Source of the DNA: JAGVSR01 sp033765145
Lineage (GTDB): Bacteria > Pseudomonadota > Alphaproteobacteria > Rhizobiales > Hyphomicrobiaceae
NCBI GenBank assembly: GCA_033765145.1
Contig: JANRIH010000008.1
Span: forward strand, 105,917-169,916
Reading direction: 5' to 3'
Length of the DNA stretch: 64,000 nucleotides
The notes below the pieces were generated by a model. It saw only the letters and a program-made list of their open reading frames with translations. It was not told the origin of the DNA and made no database searches. The translations under genes and the position numbers were made by a program. This document shows, in pieces, positions 28,399 to 37,276 of the stretch. The stretch's first letter is position 1. Every line of letters starts with the position of its first letter.

Positions 28399-28563
28399 GA
28401 ACGTATCTGGCCGCTCTGGAATTCTGGGGACGAGGGATTTGGGGAGATGGCGCCGTGTAGCATAGGGGCTTCTGGGTCCAAAGCCGGAATTCGGGGGTGA
28501 TCGGGTGATGGCCTGCCGAATCCGAGGCGCAAACGTGGCGTTCGCCCGGCAACGGGATGCGCC

Positions 28564-30894
28564 ATGACGCGCGCCCTCACCCGCGCCCTGGCCGCTACCG
28601 CATTCGCTCTTTTGCGTGCCCTCCACGAGGAACGCGGGCGGTGGTTCAACTGGGTTCCCGTCGTGTTCGCGTTGGGGATCGGCGCCTACTTCGCACTTCC
28701 GGTGGAGCCGTCGCTCGCCGCATCCGCGCTCCCGATCGCGGCGGGCCTCGTGGCTCGACACAATGTCGAACCGGGGCGCGAAGCGATCCGCCTTGCCGTT
28801 GCTGTTGTCATCATCGCGGGCGCGGGATTCCTGATCGCAAAAGTGCGCGCCGTCGTGGTGGCTCAGCCAACGATCGAACGGACCATTCGGAACGCGGCTG
28901 TTCAAGGTTTCGTCGAACTCGTCGAACCGCGTGATGCGCGCGGGCAACGGATCACGATCGCGGTCACGGCGCTCGACGATCTCTCCGACGACGCGCGTCC
29001 GAAGCGGGTGCGGCTCCGCACACTCGGACGGCGGGGCGCACACGCCGCTCCGGCTCTCAGGCCCGGGGATCACATCCGGCTGAAGGCGACACTCCAGGCG
29101 CCGGCCCTGCCGGCGCAACCGGGCGACTATGATTTCGCACGCTCGGCCTGGTTCAAGGGGATCGGCGCCGTCGGGTACACGCTTGATACGCCCGAGATCG
29201 TTCCTGCTCCGCGTCCGATGCCCAAGATGCTCTCGTTCGCGGCGGCCATCGAGCGTGTGCGCGCATGGATCGGGGTCCGGATCGCCGCGGCGCTTCCCGG
29301 AGAGAGCGGTGCGCTCGCAACGGCTCTCATCACGGGGGAGCGCGGTGGAATATCGGAAGCGACGATTTCAAACTACCGCGCGTCGGGCCTCATCCACATG
29401 CTGTCGATATCGGGACTTCATATGGCGGTGATGGCGGGCGCGGTTTTCTTCGCGGTCCGGTTTCTTCTTTCGCTCGTTCCAGCGCTGGCGCTCAGCTACC
29501 CCATCAAGAAATGGGCGGCGCTCGCGGGAATGGCGGCCACGCTTCTTTATCTCGCGATCTCGGGAGGTGCTGCCGCGACTGTCCGGTCGGCCCTCATGAT
29601 GCTCGTCGTCTTTCTCGCGATCACACTCGGGCGGCCGGCGATTGCACTCAGGAACGTCGCGATTTCCGCCCTCGTCATTCTTGCCGTCTATCCGGAGAGC
29701 CTGCTCGACGTCGGCTTTCAGATGTCTTTTGCTGCCGTCGTCGCGCTCGTTGCCGCCTACGAGGCGTGGGGAACGTGGCGCGGCGACGTGCGAGGTTCTC
29801 CCGCATTCGCCGGACGGCTTGCAGCGTTCCTGGCCGGTGTCGTCGGGTCGACGCTCGTCGCCGGATTCGCGGTCGCGCCGCTCGGCATCTATCACTTTCA
29901 TACGAGCCAGCAGTACGCCGCCGTCGCCAACCTCATTGCCATTCCGATCTGCAATTTCATGGTGATGCCAGCGGCGCTCGCGACCCTCGTCGCCCTGCCG
30001 TTCGGTCTCGAGGCCGCGCCCCTCGCCGTCATGGGACTTGGGCTCGCTGCGATCGGGTGGACGGCCGGCAATGTCGCGGCGCTACCGGGGGCCGTGACGC
30101 GCGTGGCGCAGATCTCGGATGCCGGCCTTTTGCTCATCATGGCGGGCGGGCTCTGGCTTTCGCTGTGGGGTTCACGCTGGCGTCTTCTCGGGCTGCCTGT
30201 CGTGCTCGGAGGCGTTGTGATCGCGCCGTGGACGATGCCACCGGACATCCTTATAGGCGGGGACGGACGCCTCGTCGCGCTCCGCCAAGAGGACGGCCGT
30301 CTTTCCGCCCTGGCGCAGAAAGGACATGCGTTCGAGCTTAGCCGATGGCTCGAACAGGACGGCGACGGGCGAGGGCTCACAGCCGTCCAACGTCAGAGTG
30401 ATATTTTCCGTTGCGATGGATCGGGATGCGCTGGGAGCGTCGGAGGGCTCGTCGTCGCGGTCTCGCGGCACCCGTCCAGTCTCGCGGACGATTGCCGGCG
30501 GGCCGATATCGTCGTCTTCGACCGGCGACTGCCGGGCGCTTGCACCGGCCCGCGCCTGGTTCTCGATAGGGCGGCGTTCGAGGCTGGCACGCATGCGATC
30601 TGGATCGGGACGGGCGGCGCCATCCGTGTCGAGACGGTGGCGTCCGTCCGCGGCTTGAGGCCCTGGGCGGCGCGTGGCGGGACTGAACCGCTGGCCGACC
30701 GACACAGGGCAACCCCGACGGGCGGACCGGCGAGGGACTTCCCCATCGCGGCCGACAATTTACAGCCGCCCGCCGTCAACGCGCGCGACCAGCGGGTCGG
30801 GGCGTTTGCTTCCGCGGGGCTCGGTGCCAGCCTAGCCGACGAAAACCCATCTATTCTCGAGACCGATTTGGCTCTCGATCTCATGTCGGACTGA
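28564..30894 (+). CDS. comEC: ComEC/Rec2 family DNA-uptake membrane protein
   Basis: Predicted inner-membrane channel protein of 776 residues. It has an N-terminal DUF4131-like part (hydrophobic segments and an OB-like region around residues 115-190). The Competence domain follows with GESGALATALITGERGGIS, ASGLIHMLSISGLHMAVMAG and LLDVGFQMSFAAV, and at least ten membrane segments. The C-terminal 220 residues (DCRRADIVVFDRRLPGACTG) lack a HxHxDH metallo-beta-lactamase motif, as in many alphaproteobacterial homologues. No other competence genes are nearby, so natural transformation cannot be concluded. Divergent from gltX, convergent with lexA. Confidence 0.9.
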   Translation: MTRALTRALAATAFALLRALHEERGRWFNWVPVVFALGIGAYFALPVEPSLAASALPIAAGLVARHNVEPGREAIRLAVAVVIIAGAGFLIAKVRAVVVAQPTIERTIRNAAVQGFVELVEPRDARGQRITIAVTALDDLSDDARPKRVRLRTLGRRGAHAAPALRPGDHIRLKATLQAPALPAQPGDYDFARSAWFKGIGAVGYTLDTPEIVPAPRPMPKMLSFAAAIERVRAWIGVRIAAALPGESGALATALITGERGGISEATISNYRASGLIHMLSISGLHMAVMAGAVFFAVRFLLSLVPALALSYPIKKWAALAGMAATLLYLAISGGAAATVRSALMMLVVFLAITLGRPAIALRNVAISALVILAVYPESLLDVGFQMSFAAVVALVAAYEAWGTWRGDVRGSPAFAGRLAAFLAGVVGSTLVAGFAVAPLGIYHFHTSQQYAAVANLIAIPICNFMVMPAALATLVALPFGLEAAPLAVMGLGLAAIGWTAGNVAALPGAVTRVAQISDAGLLLIMAGGLWLSLWGSRWRLLGLPVVLGGVVIAPWTMPPDILIGGDGRLVALRQEDGRLSALAQKGHAFELSRWLEQDGDGRGLTAVQRQSDIFRCDGSGCAGSVGGLVVAVSRHPSSLADDCRRADIVVFDRRLPGACTGPRLVLDRAAFEAGTHAIWIGTGGAIRVETVASVRGLRPWAARGGTEPLADRHRATPTGGPARDFPIAADNLQPPAVNARDQRVGAFASAGLGASLADENPSILETDLALDLMSD

Positions 30895-30942
30895 TACCGA
30901 ACGTGCATCGCGCGCGCTCGTGCGTCCGCTCCCTCGCGCGGG

Positions 30943-31662
30943 TCAGTAGCGTCTCAGGAGGCCGACGAGGCGGCCCTGGATATCGACCTGATCGGGGCCG
31001 AAAATGCGCGTCTTGTAGTCCGGATTGGCGGCTTCGAGTGCGACGGTGGAGCCCTTCTTGCGCAGTCGCTTCAGCGTGGCTTCTTCCTTTTCGACGAGTG
31101 CGACGACGATGTCGCCGTTCTCGGCGGTATTGCAGCGGCGAATGATGACCGTATCGCCGTCGAGGATGCCGGCTTCGATCATCGAGTCGCCTTTGACCTC
31201 GAGGGCGAAGTGCTCGCCCGACGTCAGTAGGTCAGGCGGACATGGGATATCGTGACTGTGGGACTGTATGGCGGAGATCGGTACACCGGCGGCGATCCGG
31301 CCCATCATCGGAATGGTTACGGTCGATTGGCCGATGACGTGGGCTGGCGGGATATCCAGTACTTTGTCCCGATCGCGCTTGACGCCTTCGATGACGCTCG
31401 GCTGGAAACCCCTTTTCGGGGCCTCGGCCGCGATAGCGGAGACCGAGCTTTCCGGGAGTTTGATGACTTCGATGGCGCGGGCCCGATGCGGCAGGCGGCG
31501 AATGAAGCCCCGCTCGACGAGGGCCGTGATCAGCCGATGAATGCCGCTCTTGGACTTTAAATCCAATGCGTCGCGCATCTCGTCGAACGAGGGCGGAACG
31601 CCCTCATCCTGCATCCGGCTGTGAATGAACAGCAGCAGTTCCTTCTGCTTCTGTGTCAGCAT
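30943..31662 (-). CDS. lexA: SOS repressor LexA
   Basis: Winged-helix repressor and self-cleaving serine protease, 239 residues. DNA-binding domain: MLTQKQKELLLFIHSRMQ and KSKSGIHRLITALVERGFIRR. Cleavage site Ala-Gly in GRIAAGVPISA, nucleophile serine in KGDSMIEAGILDGD and catalytic lysine in ALVEKEEATLKRL. The linker is long (residues 70-120), as in Alphaproteobacteria. An LexA box overlaps its promoter, so it is autoregulated. Divergent from kdsA. Confidence 0.97.
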   Translation of the reverse strand: MLTQKQKELLLFIHSRMQDEGVPPSFDEMRDALDLKSKSGIHRLITALVERGFIRRLPHRARAIEVIKLPESSVSAIAAEAPKRGFQPSVIEGVKRDRDKVLDIPPAHVIGQSTVTIPMMGRIAAGVPISAIQSHSHDIPCPPDLLTSGEHFALEVKGDSMIEAGILDGDTVIIRRCNTAENGDIVVALVEKEEATLKRLRKKGSTVALEAANPDYKTRIFGPDQVDIQGRLVGLLRRY

Positions 31663-31711
31663 CCAGTATCCCCCGTTCAGATAGGGCGTTGCATGGACAA
31701 ATCACGAATGT

Positions 31712-31740
31712 ACCCTACATGTTCATGTGGCGTTCCGCAA
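31712..31740 (-). promoter_or_regulatory. lexA promoter
   Basis: On the minus strand: TTGCGG (31735-31740), a 17-bp spacer and TAGGGT (31712-31717), about 50 bp upstream of the lexA ATG. The LexA box lies inside the spacer, so repressor binding would block RNA polymerase directly. Confidence 0.55.
31721..31735. promoter_or_regulatory. LexA (SOS) box
   Basis: GTTCATGTGGCGTTC, an exact match to the alphaproteobacterial direct-repeat operator GTTC-N7-GTTC, located 59 bp upstream of lexA. Confidence 0.85.
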
Positions 31741-31826
31741 GTGGGAGCGCCAAGTCGGCCAAATATCCAGTTTGCAGTCGCTTGGGGACGGCTGTCCGGA
31801 GCCGGGTGGGCTGGTATAAGCGGCTC

Positions 31827-32690
31827 ATGACAGAGACCGCTCCCCTGCGCCCCAATTCCTCCGTTTCCGCTGGACCGGTGACGTTCTCCAACAGCGCGCC
31901 CATCGCTTTCCTGGCGGGCCCGTGCCAGATGGAGAGCCGGTCCCATGCGCTCGAAATGGCGTCGGCGCTCAAGGAGATCGCGGGGCGGCTCGGGGTCGGG
32001 CTCGTCTACAAGTCGTCGTTCGACAAGGCCAATCGCACGTCCCTGTCCGGTAAGCGTGGTCTTGGACTGGAGGCGGCGCTCCCGGTCTTCGCCGATATCC
32101 GGGAGAGGCTCGGCCTCCCGGTCGTGACGGACGTCCATGAAAGGGAGCAGTGTGCGCGGCTCGCTCCCGTCGTCGACATTCTGCAGATCCCGGCGTTCCT
32201 CTGCCGCCAGACGGATCTTCTCGTTGCGGCGGCTGGGACGGGACGGGTGATCAAGATCAAGAAGGGCCAGTTCCTGGCGCCGTGGGATATGCGTAATGCG
32301 CTCGACAAGGTCGTCGGCAGCGGAAATCCGAATGTCCTGCTGACAGAGCGCGGAGCCACGTTCGGTTACAATACGCTCGTTGTCGACATGCGAAGCCTGC
32401 CTATCATGGCTGAGACCGGCGCGCCGGTCATCTTCGATGCCACGCATTCCGTCCAGCAGCCGGGCGGACAAGGCACGAGTTCAGGTGGCGACCGGCGGTT
32501 TGTGCCGACGCTCGCACGCGCCGCCGTCGCGGCTGGAGTCGCGGGTCTCTTCATCGAGACCCACGAGCAGCCGGATCGCGCGCCGTCCGACGGGCCGAAT
32601 ATGGTCCCGCTGGATCAGATCGAGCAATTGATGCGCGAGTTGGTAGAAATTGACGCCATCGTGAAGCGCCAGGCGCGGGCCCGGGGATAG
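31827..32690 (+). CDS. kdsA: 3-deoxy-8-phosphooctulonate synthase (KDO-8-P synthase)
   Basis: Condenses arabinose-5-phosphate and PEP to KDO-8-phosphate for the LPS inner core. It has LAGPCQMESRSHALEMA, YKSSFDKANRTS, IKIKKGQFLAPWDM, LTERGATFGYNTLVVDMR and DATHSVQQPGG. 287 residues from the ATG at 31827; the frame is open upstream into the lexA promoter but not conserved there. It complements the lipid A genes earlier in the window. Confidence 0.96.
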   Translation: MTETAPLRPNSSVSAGPVTFSNSAPIAFLAGPCQMESRSHALEMASALKEIAGRLGVGLVYKSSFDKANRTSLSGKRGLGLEAALPVFADIRERLGLPVVTDVHEREQCARLAPVVDILQIPAFLCRQTDLLVAAAGTGRVIKIKKGQFLAPWDMRNALDKVVGSGNPNVLLTERGATFGYNTLVVDMRSLPIMAETGAPVIFDATHSVQQPGGQGTSSGGDRRFVPTLARAAVAAGVAGLFIETHEQPDRAPSDGPNMVPLDQIEQLMRELVEIDAIVKRQARARG

Positions 32691-32777
32691 TCCCGTTGGC
32701 TTTGCGCCATCCGTCTTGCGGCGCTCGGCTGGTCCCGGCGCCGTCGGTCAATTTCAGAGCGATCGCGGTCGAAGCCG

Positions 32778-33023
32778 TTACTGGAACGGATCCGCGAAGA
32801 ACATCGCTGCAACATGCAGTGTCGTTGCGGTCGTGCTCACGGGCGAGGCATGATGTGTGTGGTCGGCCATCGATAGCGCCGTGCATTGGCGATCCGAACA
32901 AACCGCATTGCCGCTGAAGGCCGCGGATTGGAGGGCCGCCGTGCTCATCACGGACACGAACAGTGCAACCGTGTAGATGCAGGCGAGGGCGCCGATGGCA
33001 CGCAGAACTCCGTCGATCGTCAT
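32778..33023 (-). CDS. Hypothetical small membrane or exported protein (81 aa), tentative
   Basis: Minus-strand ORF whose N-terminus MTIDGVLRAIGALACIYTVA continues as a long hydrophobic stretch to about residue 35, compatible with a membrane anchor or signal peptide. The tail is short and polar with two cysteines (residues near NAVCSDRQC) and a histidine pair. No family recognised and no strong Shine-Dalgarno. The hydrophobic start is the main reason to list it. Confidence 0.3.
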   Translation of the reverse strand: MTIDGVLRAIGALACIYTVALFVSVMSTAALQSAAFSGNAVCSDRQCTALSMADHTHHASPVSTTATTLHVAAMFFADPFQ

Positions 33024-33245
33024 GGCAAAAACCCGCTGGCTCGAGCCTATGGACTAGGATCGCCCGCGCCTGCTGGAGCCCCCAAGCCCCGGCCGCGCGC
33101 GACCGTGTTCATGGTGCAGTAACCCTGGTAAAGAAACCCTTTACAGTTAAGAAGCTATGACGACTCGCGAACGTTGACCAGACACTTCGAGACCGTGACT
33201 GGCAATTTTTGCGCTATTGACTCCACCGCGCCGAGACGGGGGCGT

Positions 33246-33275
33246 TGATCCGGCCAGTGGCTGCCGGCGTTTAGA
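33246..33275 (+). promoter_or_regulatory. Candidate RpoE (ChrR-controlled) promoter of the lipid-modification operon
   Basis: TGATCC (33246-33251), 18 bp, then TTTAGA (33270-33275), ending 25 bp before the GTG of the FAD oxidoreductase gene. TGATCC is the -35 element known for Rhodobacter-type singlet-oxygen sigma-E promoters. The same layout occurs upstream of rpoE itself. Confidence 0.5.
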
Positions 33276-33300
33276 GACCGGTGGGTGGAGCCAGGATCGC

Positions 33301-34635
33301 GTGAGAATTGCAGTCATCGGGGCCGGCATCACCGGGTTGGGGGCGGCCTGGCTTCTGAGTGGTCGTCACGAGGTTACGCTGTTCGAGAAGGAGCCGCGTC
33401 TGGGTGGCCATAGCCACACCGTCGACGTGTCTTCCGGGGGGCTGAACGTGCCCGTCGATACGGGCTTCATCGTTTACAATCTGGCGGCCTACCCCAATCT
33501 CATCGCGCTCTTCGATCATCTCGACGTTCCGACCGCGCCGACGTCGATGGGCTTTTCCGTTTCGCTCGACGGCGGCAGATACGAGTACAGCGGCAACGGG
33601 CTCAGCGGACTGTTCGGGCAGTGGTCGAACGTCGCGAACCCGCTCCACTGGCGCATGGCGTCGGACATCTTCCGGTTCTTTCGCGAGGCCCGGGCACTCG
33701 GAATGTCCGAGACGGAGGCGTCGGTCTCGCTCGGAGGCTGGCTCCGCGAGCGGCGCTATTCCGACGTCTTCATTCGCCGTCACATTCTGCCGATGGGTGC
33801 TGCCATCTGGTCGACGCCGGCGGCTGACATTCTTTCGTTTCCGGCCGCGTCGTTCGCGCGCTTCTTTGCCAATCACGGGCTCCTGCAGGCGACCGGGCAG
33901 CCGCCCTGGCGGACGGTCCGGGGCGGAAGCCGGGAATACGTGGCGCGGTTGATGTCCAAATTTCGCGGCCGCATCGTTTCGGGCGATCCGGTCGTCGCGG
34001 TGTCGCGATCGAACGAGAGCGTTCTCGTCTCGACGGCGGACGGACAAAGCCTCGCATTCGATCGCTGCCTATTTGCCTGCCATGCGGATGAGGCGTTGCG
34101 CCTCCTTTCGGATGCCGATGCGCTCGAACGCTCGCTTCTCGCGCCGTTCCGCTATGTTGCGAACGAAACCATTCTTCATCGTGATGTGTCGCATATGCCG
34201 AAACGGCGACGGCTATGGACGAGCTGGAATTACCTCGGCCAATCAAACCGGGACGCTGCGTTGTCCGTGACGTACTGGATGAACAGCCTTCAGCCGCTCG
34301 CGACGGCCGAGAATGTTTTCGTCACGCTCAATCCCTCGAAGCCGGTCGCGGCCGATAAAGTCGTCGCGAAGTTTCACTATTCGCATCCGCTTTTCGACAA
34401 GGGCGCCGTCAATGCTCAGGAGCAGCTCTGGCAAATCCAGGGGCGGAGACGGACATGGTATGCGGGCAGCTATTTCGGCTATGGTTTTCACGAAGACGGA
34501 TTGCAGGCAGGGCTCCACGCGGCGGAAATGATGGGGGACGTCGCGCGCCCCTGGCGCCTCTCCAATCCGTCCGACCGATTGAAACTCGGACCCGGGCCGA
34601 ACGTACCCGAGGTCCCGATCGCGAGTGCCGAATGA
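33301..34635 (+). CDS. FAD-dependent amine-oxidase-like oxidoreductase (COG2907)
   Basis: Predicted flavoprotein of 444 residues. The N-terminus RIAVIGAGITGLGAAWLLSG is a Rossmann dinucleotide motif, followed by the GG doublet in FEKEPRLGGHSHTVD and DTGFIVYNLAAYPNL. The C-terminus YAGSYFGYGFHEDGLQAGLH is the FAD-proximal motif of this family. It starts with GTG at 33301. It heads a four-gene operon with DUF1365 and a CFA-type methyltransferase; this trio recurs beside rpoE-chrR in other Proteobacteria and acts on membrane fatty acids. In Rhodobacter a flavoprotein desaturase takes part in furan fatty acid synthesis; equivalence is only inferred here. Confidence 0.85.
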   Translation: MRIAVIGAGITGLGAAWLLSGRHEVTLFEKEPRLGGHSHTVDVSSGGLNVPVDTGFIVYNLAAYPNLIALFDHLDVPTAPTSMGFSVSLDGGRYEYSGNGLSGLFGQWSNVANPLHWRMASDIFRFFREARALGMSETEASVSLGGWLRERRYSDVFIRRHILPMGAAIWSTPAADILSFPAASFARFFANHGLLQATGQPPWRTVRGGSREYVARLMSKFRGRIVSGDPVVAVSRSNESVLVSTADGQSLAFDRCLFACHADEALRLLSDADALERSLLAPFRYVANETILHRDVSHMPKRRRLWTSWNYLGQSNRDAALSVTYWMNSLQPLATAENVFVTLNPSKPVAADKVVAKFHYSHPLFDKGAVNAQEQLWQIQGRRRTWYAGSYFGYGFHEDGLQAGLHAAEMMGDVARPWRLSNPSDRLKLGPGPNVPEVPIASAE

Positions 34636-35435
34636 GTTCGCCTGTCGAAATCTACACAGGGCCGGTGGTCCACAAGCGTCTGAGGCCGAAGCCACACGCG
34701 CTTCGGTATCGTGTCTTTTCGCTGCTGGTGGATCTCGATCGCCTTTCCGATGCCGAGCGGATCAGCCGCTTCTTCTCGGTCAATCGGTGGAATGCCCTGA
34801 GCTTCCATGAAGCCGATCACGGTGAGGGAACATACTCGGGCCTCGCCGCTCATATTCGTTCCGTCATGGGGCGTGCCGGGATCGACACGGGCCCGGACGC
34901 GCGGCTGTTGGCGCTCTCCTATCCGCGCATCTTCGGATACGTGTTTAATCCGTTGACGGTGTATTTCCTTTTGGACCGGGAGGATCGCCTCCTCGGCCTC
35001 GTCTACGAGGTCAACAACACCTGGGGCGAGCGGCACAGTTACGTCGTCCCGGCGGGTCCGGAGCACGCGGGCGTCTATGCGCAGAGGGCGGAGAAGCGGA
35101 TGTTCGTATCGCCGTTCGCCGCTGAAAAAGGGCGATACGGGTTCCGCGTGACCGCGCCTGGTTCGCGTGTCGCTGTCGGTGTGTCGCTCTTCGATGCCGA
35201 CGGCGCGCTCATCAAGACGCATTTCACCGGCGAGCGAGAAGCGGCGTCCTCGTTTCGTCTGGCGATGCTTCTTCTGCGCTTTCCTCTGATGACGCTCAAG
35301 GTGATGGGCGCCATCCATATCGAGGCCCTGAAGCTTTGGCTCAAAGGCGTGCCGGTCGTCCGTGGATCGAGCGCGCGGCGCTACACAATTTCTCTCATTC
35401 CCTCAGACGGTGCGAAGGTGACCGATGCAGCGTGA
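34632..35435 (+). CDS. DUF1365 family protein
   Basis: 267-residue protein of unknown biochemical function, starting EIYTGPVVHKRLRPKPHALR, the hallmark of DUF1365, with RYRVFSLLVDLDRL, YPRIFGYVFNPLTVYFLLD and EVNNTWGERHSYV. No signal peptide or clear membrane segment except a hydrophobic stretch near residue 220. Its ATG overlaps the preceding stop (ATGA) and its end overlaps the next gene by 11 bp, so the three genes are tightly coupled. Family context implies a role in modifying phospholipid acyl chains after oxidative stress. Confidence 0.88.
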   Translation: MSSPVEIYTGPVVHKRLRPKPHALRYRVFSLLVDLDRLSDAERISRFFSVNRWNALSFHEADHGEGTYSGLAAHIRSVMGRAGIDTGPDARLLALSYPRIFGYVFNPLTVYFLLDREDRLLGLVYEVNNTWGERHSYVVPAGPEHAGVYAQRAEKRMFVSPFAAEKGRYGFRVTAPGSRVAVGVSLFDADGALIKTHFTGEREAASSFRLAMLLLRFPLMTLKVMGAIHIEALKLWLKGVPVVRGSSARRYTISLIPSDGAKVTDAA

Positions 35436-36660
35436 CGACGTTCTGAATTCTGGAGATCCCTTCGTCGCGTCGCGCGGGTTTGCGGCATGGCGCGACGAGA
35501 TGCTTCTGGCGCTGGCAGCGCGGCGAACTGCTGGCGCCGCGACGGGGCGGCTCACCGTTCAGATGCCTTCGGGGCGCGCGCGCACGTTCGGAAGCGGCGG
35601 CGGGACAGAGGCGACCCTACATATTCGATCCATGAAGGCGCTCTGGCGCGGGATCACGCGAGGGGCGGTGGGCTTTGCGGAAAGCTACGTCTCGCGGGAA
35701 CTCGAATGTCCCGACATGGGCCAGCTCCTGCGCTTCTATCTCGACAATCATGCCCCGATCGCGCAGGCCGGAGCGGGACTCTTCGAAACGCGATCGTTCG
35801 ATCGGGCCGCGCACCGCCGGCGAAGCAACACGCGCGAAGGCAGCCGGCGGAACATCGCGGCGCACTACGATCTCGGTAACGAATTCTATGCGCTCTGGCT
35901 CGATCCGACGATGACGTATTCGAGCGCGCTCTTCGACGGACATGATCTCGATCTCGAAACTGCGCAAGAGGCTAAGTATGCGGCGGTCCTCTCGGCGCTC
36001 GGCGTGAAGGCCGGCGAACGAGTGCTCGAGATCGGGTGCGGCTGGGGGGGCATGGCGGAACGTATTGCTCGCACGGGCGCTGATGTCACGGCGATCACCG
36101 TTTCGGCCGAACAACTGGCTTTCGCGCGCGATCGATTCGAGGCGGCGGGGCTCGGCGATCGTATCGATGCGCGCTTCGAGGACTACCGCGATGTCAAGGG
36201 TGCCTTCGCGCGCATCGTTTCGATCGAGATGATCGAGGCCGTCGGGGAGGAGCACTGGGACGCCTATTTTCGCGTCGTTAGGGATCGGCTCACGTCCGGG
36301 GGTTCGGCAGTCATCCAGGCCATCACGATCAACGAGCGGGACTATCCCCACTATCGGGCGACGCCGGATTTCATCCAGCGTTACATCTTCCCGGGCGGTA
36401 TGCTGCCGACGGTCACGCTGATGCGCCAGCATGCCGAGGCGTTCGGGCTCCAATTCGAAAAAGTCGTCACATTCGGTCAGGATTATGCGCGCACGCTTCG
36501 TCTCTGGCGGGAGCGGTTCGAAGCGGCCTGGCCGATGATCGCAAAGATGGGCTTCGACGACCGGTTCCGGCGGATGTGGAACTATTATCTCGTCTACTGC
36601 GAAGTGGGGTTCGAGCGCGGCGTCGTCGATGTCGGGCTCTACCGGCTCGTCAAAGCCTGA
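35425..36660 (+). CDS. cfa: Cyclopropane-fatty-acyl-phospholipid synthase family methyltransferase
   Basis: SAM-dependent enzyme acting on unsaturated acyl chains of membrane phospholipids. The 411 residues include NIAAHYDLGNEFYALWLDPTM, the SAM-binding motif VLEIGCGWGGMAERIA, a SIEMIEAVGEEHWDAYF motif and FIQRYIFPGGMLPT, all typical of CFA synthases. In singlet-oxygen regulons members of this group either make cyclopropanes or 11-methyl acyl chains leading to furan fatty acids; I cannot tell which. It overlaps the DUF1365 gene by 11 bp. Confidence 0.92.
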   Translation: MQRDDVLNSGDPFVASRGFAAWRDEMLLALAARRTAGAATGRLTVQMPSGRARTFGSGGGTEATLHIRSMKALWRGITRGAVGFAESYVSRELECPDMGQLLRFYLDNHAPIAQAGAGLFETRSFDRAAHRRRSNTREGSRRNIAAHYDLGNEFYALWLDPTMTYSSALFDGHDLDLETAQEAKYAAVLSALGVKAGERVLEIGCGWGGMAERIARTGADVTAITVSAEQLAFARDRFEAAGLGDRIDARFEDYRDVKGAFARIVSIEMIEAVGEEHWDAYFRVVRDRLTSGGSAVIQAITINERDYPHYRATPDFIQRYIFPGGMLPTVTLMRQHAEAFGLQFEKVVTFGQDYARTLRLWRERFEAAWPMIAKMGFDDRFRRMWNYYLVYCEVGFERGVVDVGLYRLVKA

Positions 36661-36733
36661 ACCGCCGGCGTCATCCGCTTTTGGCCTTCGACCGTACCAT
36701 GGTGTGCAGGGCAACACGGTGGAGGCTGCGCGC

Positions 36734-37237
36734 ATGGATACCCAGGCCACAGAACCGCTGAGCGATACGGAATTCGACTTCCTGGCCTTTCTCGATGGCC
36801 GCGTGCGGGCGTGGGGCATTTTCGAGGATCGCTTCGGAACGTTGAAGCGGCGGTTCAGCGTTGACCTCGAGGGTCAATGGGAGGGCGATGCGCTCTCCGT
36901 CGTGGAGGTCCTCCGGTACGAGGACGGCGAAATCGAGCACCGGAATTGGCGGCTTGAAAGGTCGGGGCGCGGGACGTTTCGCGGCACGTCGCCCGATGTC
37001 GTCGGCATGGCGCGGGGGTTCGCGGCGGAGCGCCGCGCGCGCATGAACTACAAGCTGAAGCTCAAGGTAGGGGAAGGCCGTCACATCGTCGTCGACCTCG
37101 ACGACCGCTTCTATGCCATCGCAGGCGGCCGTGTGCTCAACCGGGCGCGCGTCAGCAAGTGGGGCATTCATATCGGCGATGTGGCAATTGTCTTCGAACG
37201 CTCGGCGGCGCCCGGCACCGAACGGTACGCGGCCTGA
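36734..37237 (+). CDS. DUF3833 family protein
   Basis: 167-residue protein of unknown function with the DUF3833 core: FDFLAFLDGRVRAWGIFEDR, RRFSVDLEGQWEG and RMNYKLKLKVG. No lipoprotein signal is visible in this copy, although members elsewhere are often lipoproteins. It follows cfa by 73 bp and ends the rightward unit, converging on the SDR gene. The same family occurs in the RpoE-ChrR regulon of other Proteobacteria. Confidence 0.8.
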   Translation: MDTQATEPLSDTEFDFLAFLDGRVRAWGIFEDRFGTLKRRFSVDLEGQWEGDALSVVEVLRYEDGEIEHRNWRLERSGRGTFRGTSPDVVGMARGFAAERRARMNYKLKLKVGEGRHIVVDLDDRFYAIAGGRVLNRARVSKWGIHIGDVAIVFERSAAPGTERYAA

Positions 37238-37276
37238 CAATGGTGGCGCGTCTGTCTATGTGCCACCCACCGCACG

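Larger units (their letters stand above)
32691..33300. other. 610-bp interval between kdsA and the stress island
   Basis: Holds one weak minus-strand ORF (listed) and, at its right end, a TGATCC-N18 promoter-like motif for the next operon. The stretch around 33110-33210 is more AT-rich than its surroundings. I see no terminator or RNA gene. Confidence 0.5.

Noticed and set aside
28399..29118. Upstream extension of the gltX frame by 240 codons
   Set aside because: It runs through the start of comEC on the other strand and has no synthetase similarity; the MTKTNENAKPVVRFAPSP start is the family N-terminus.
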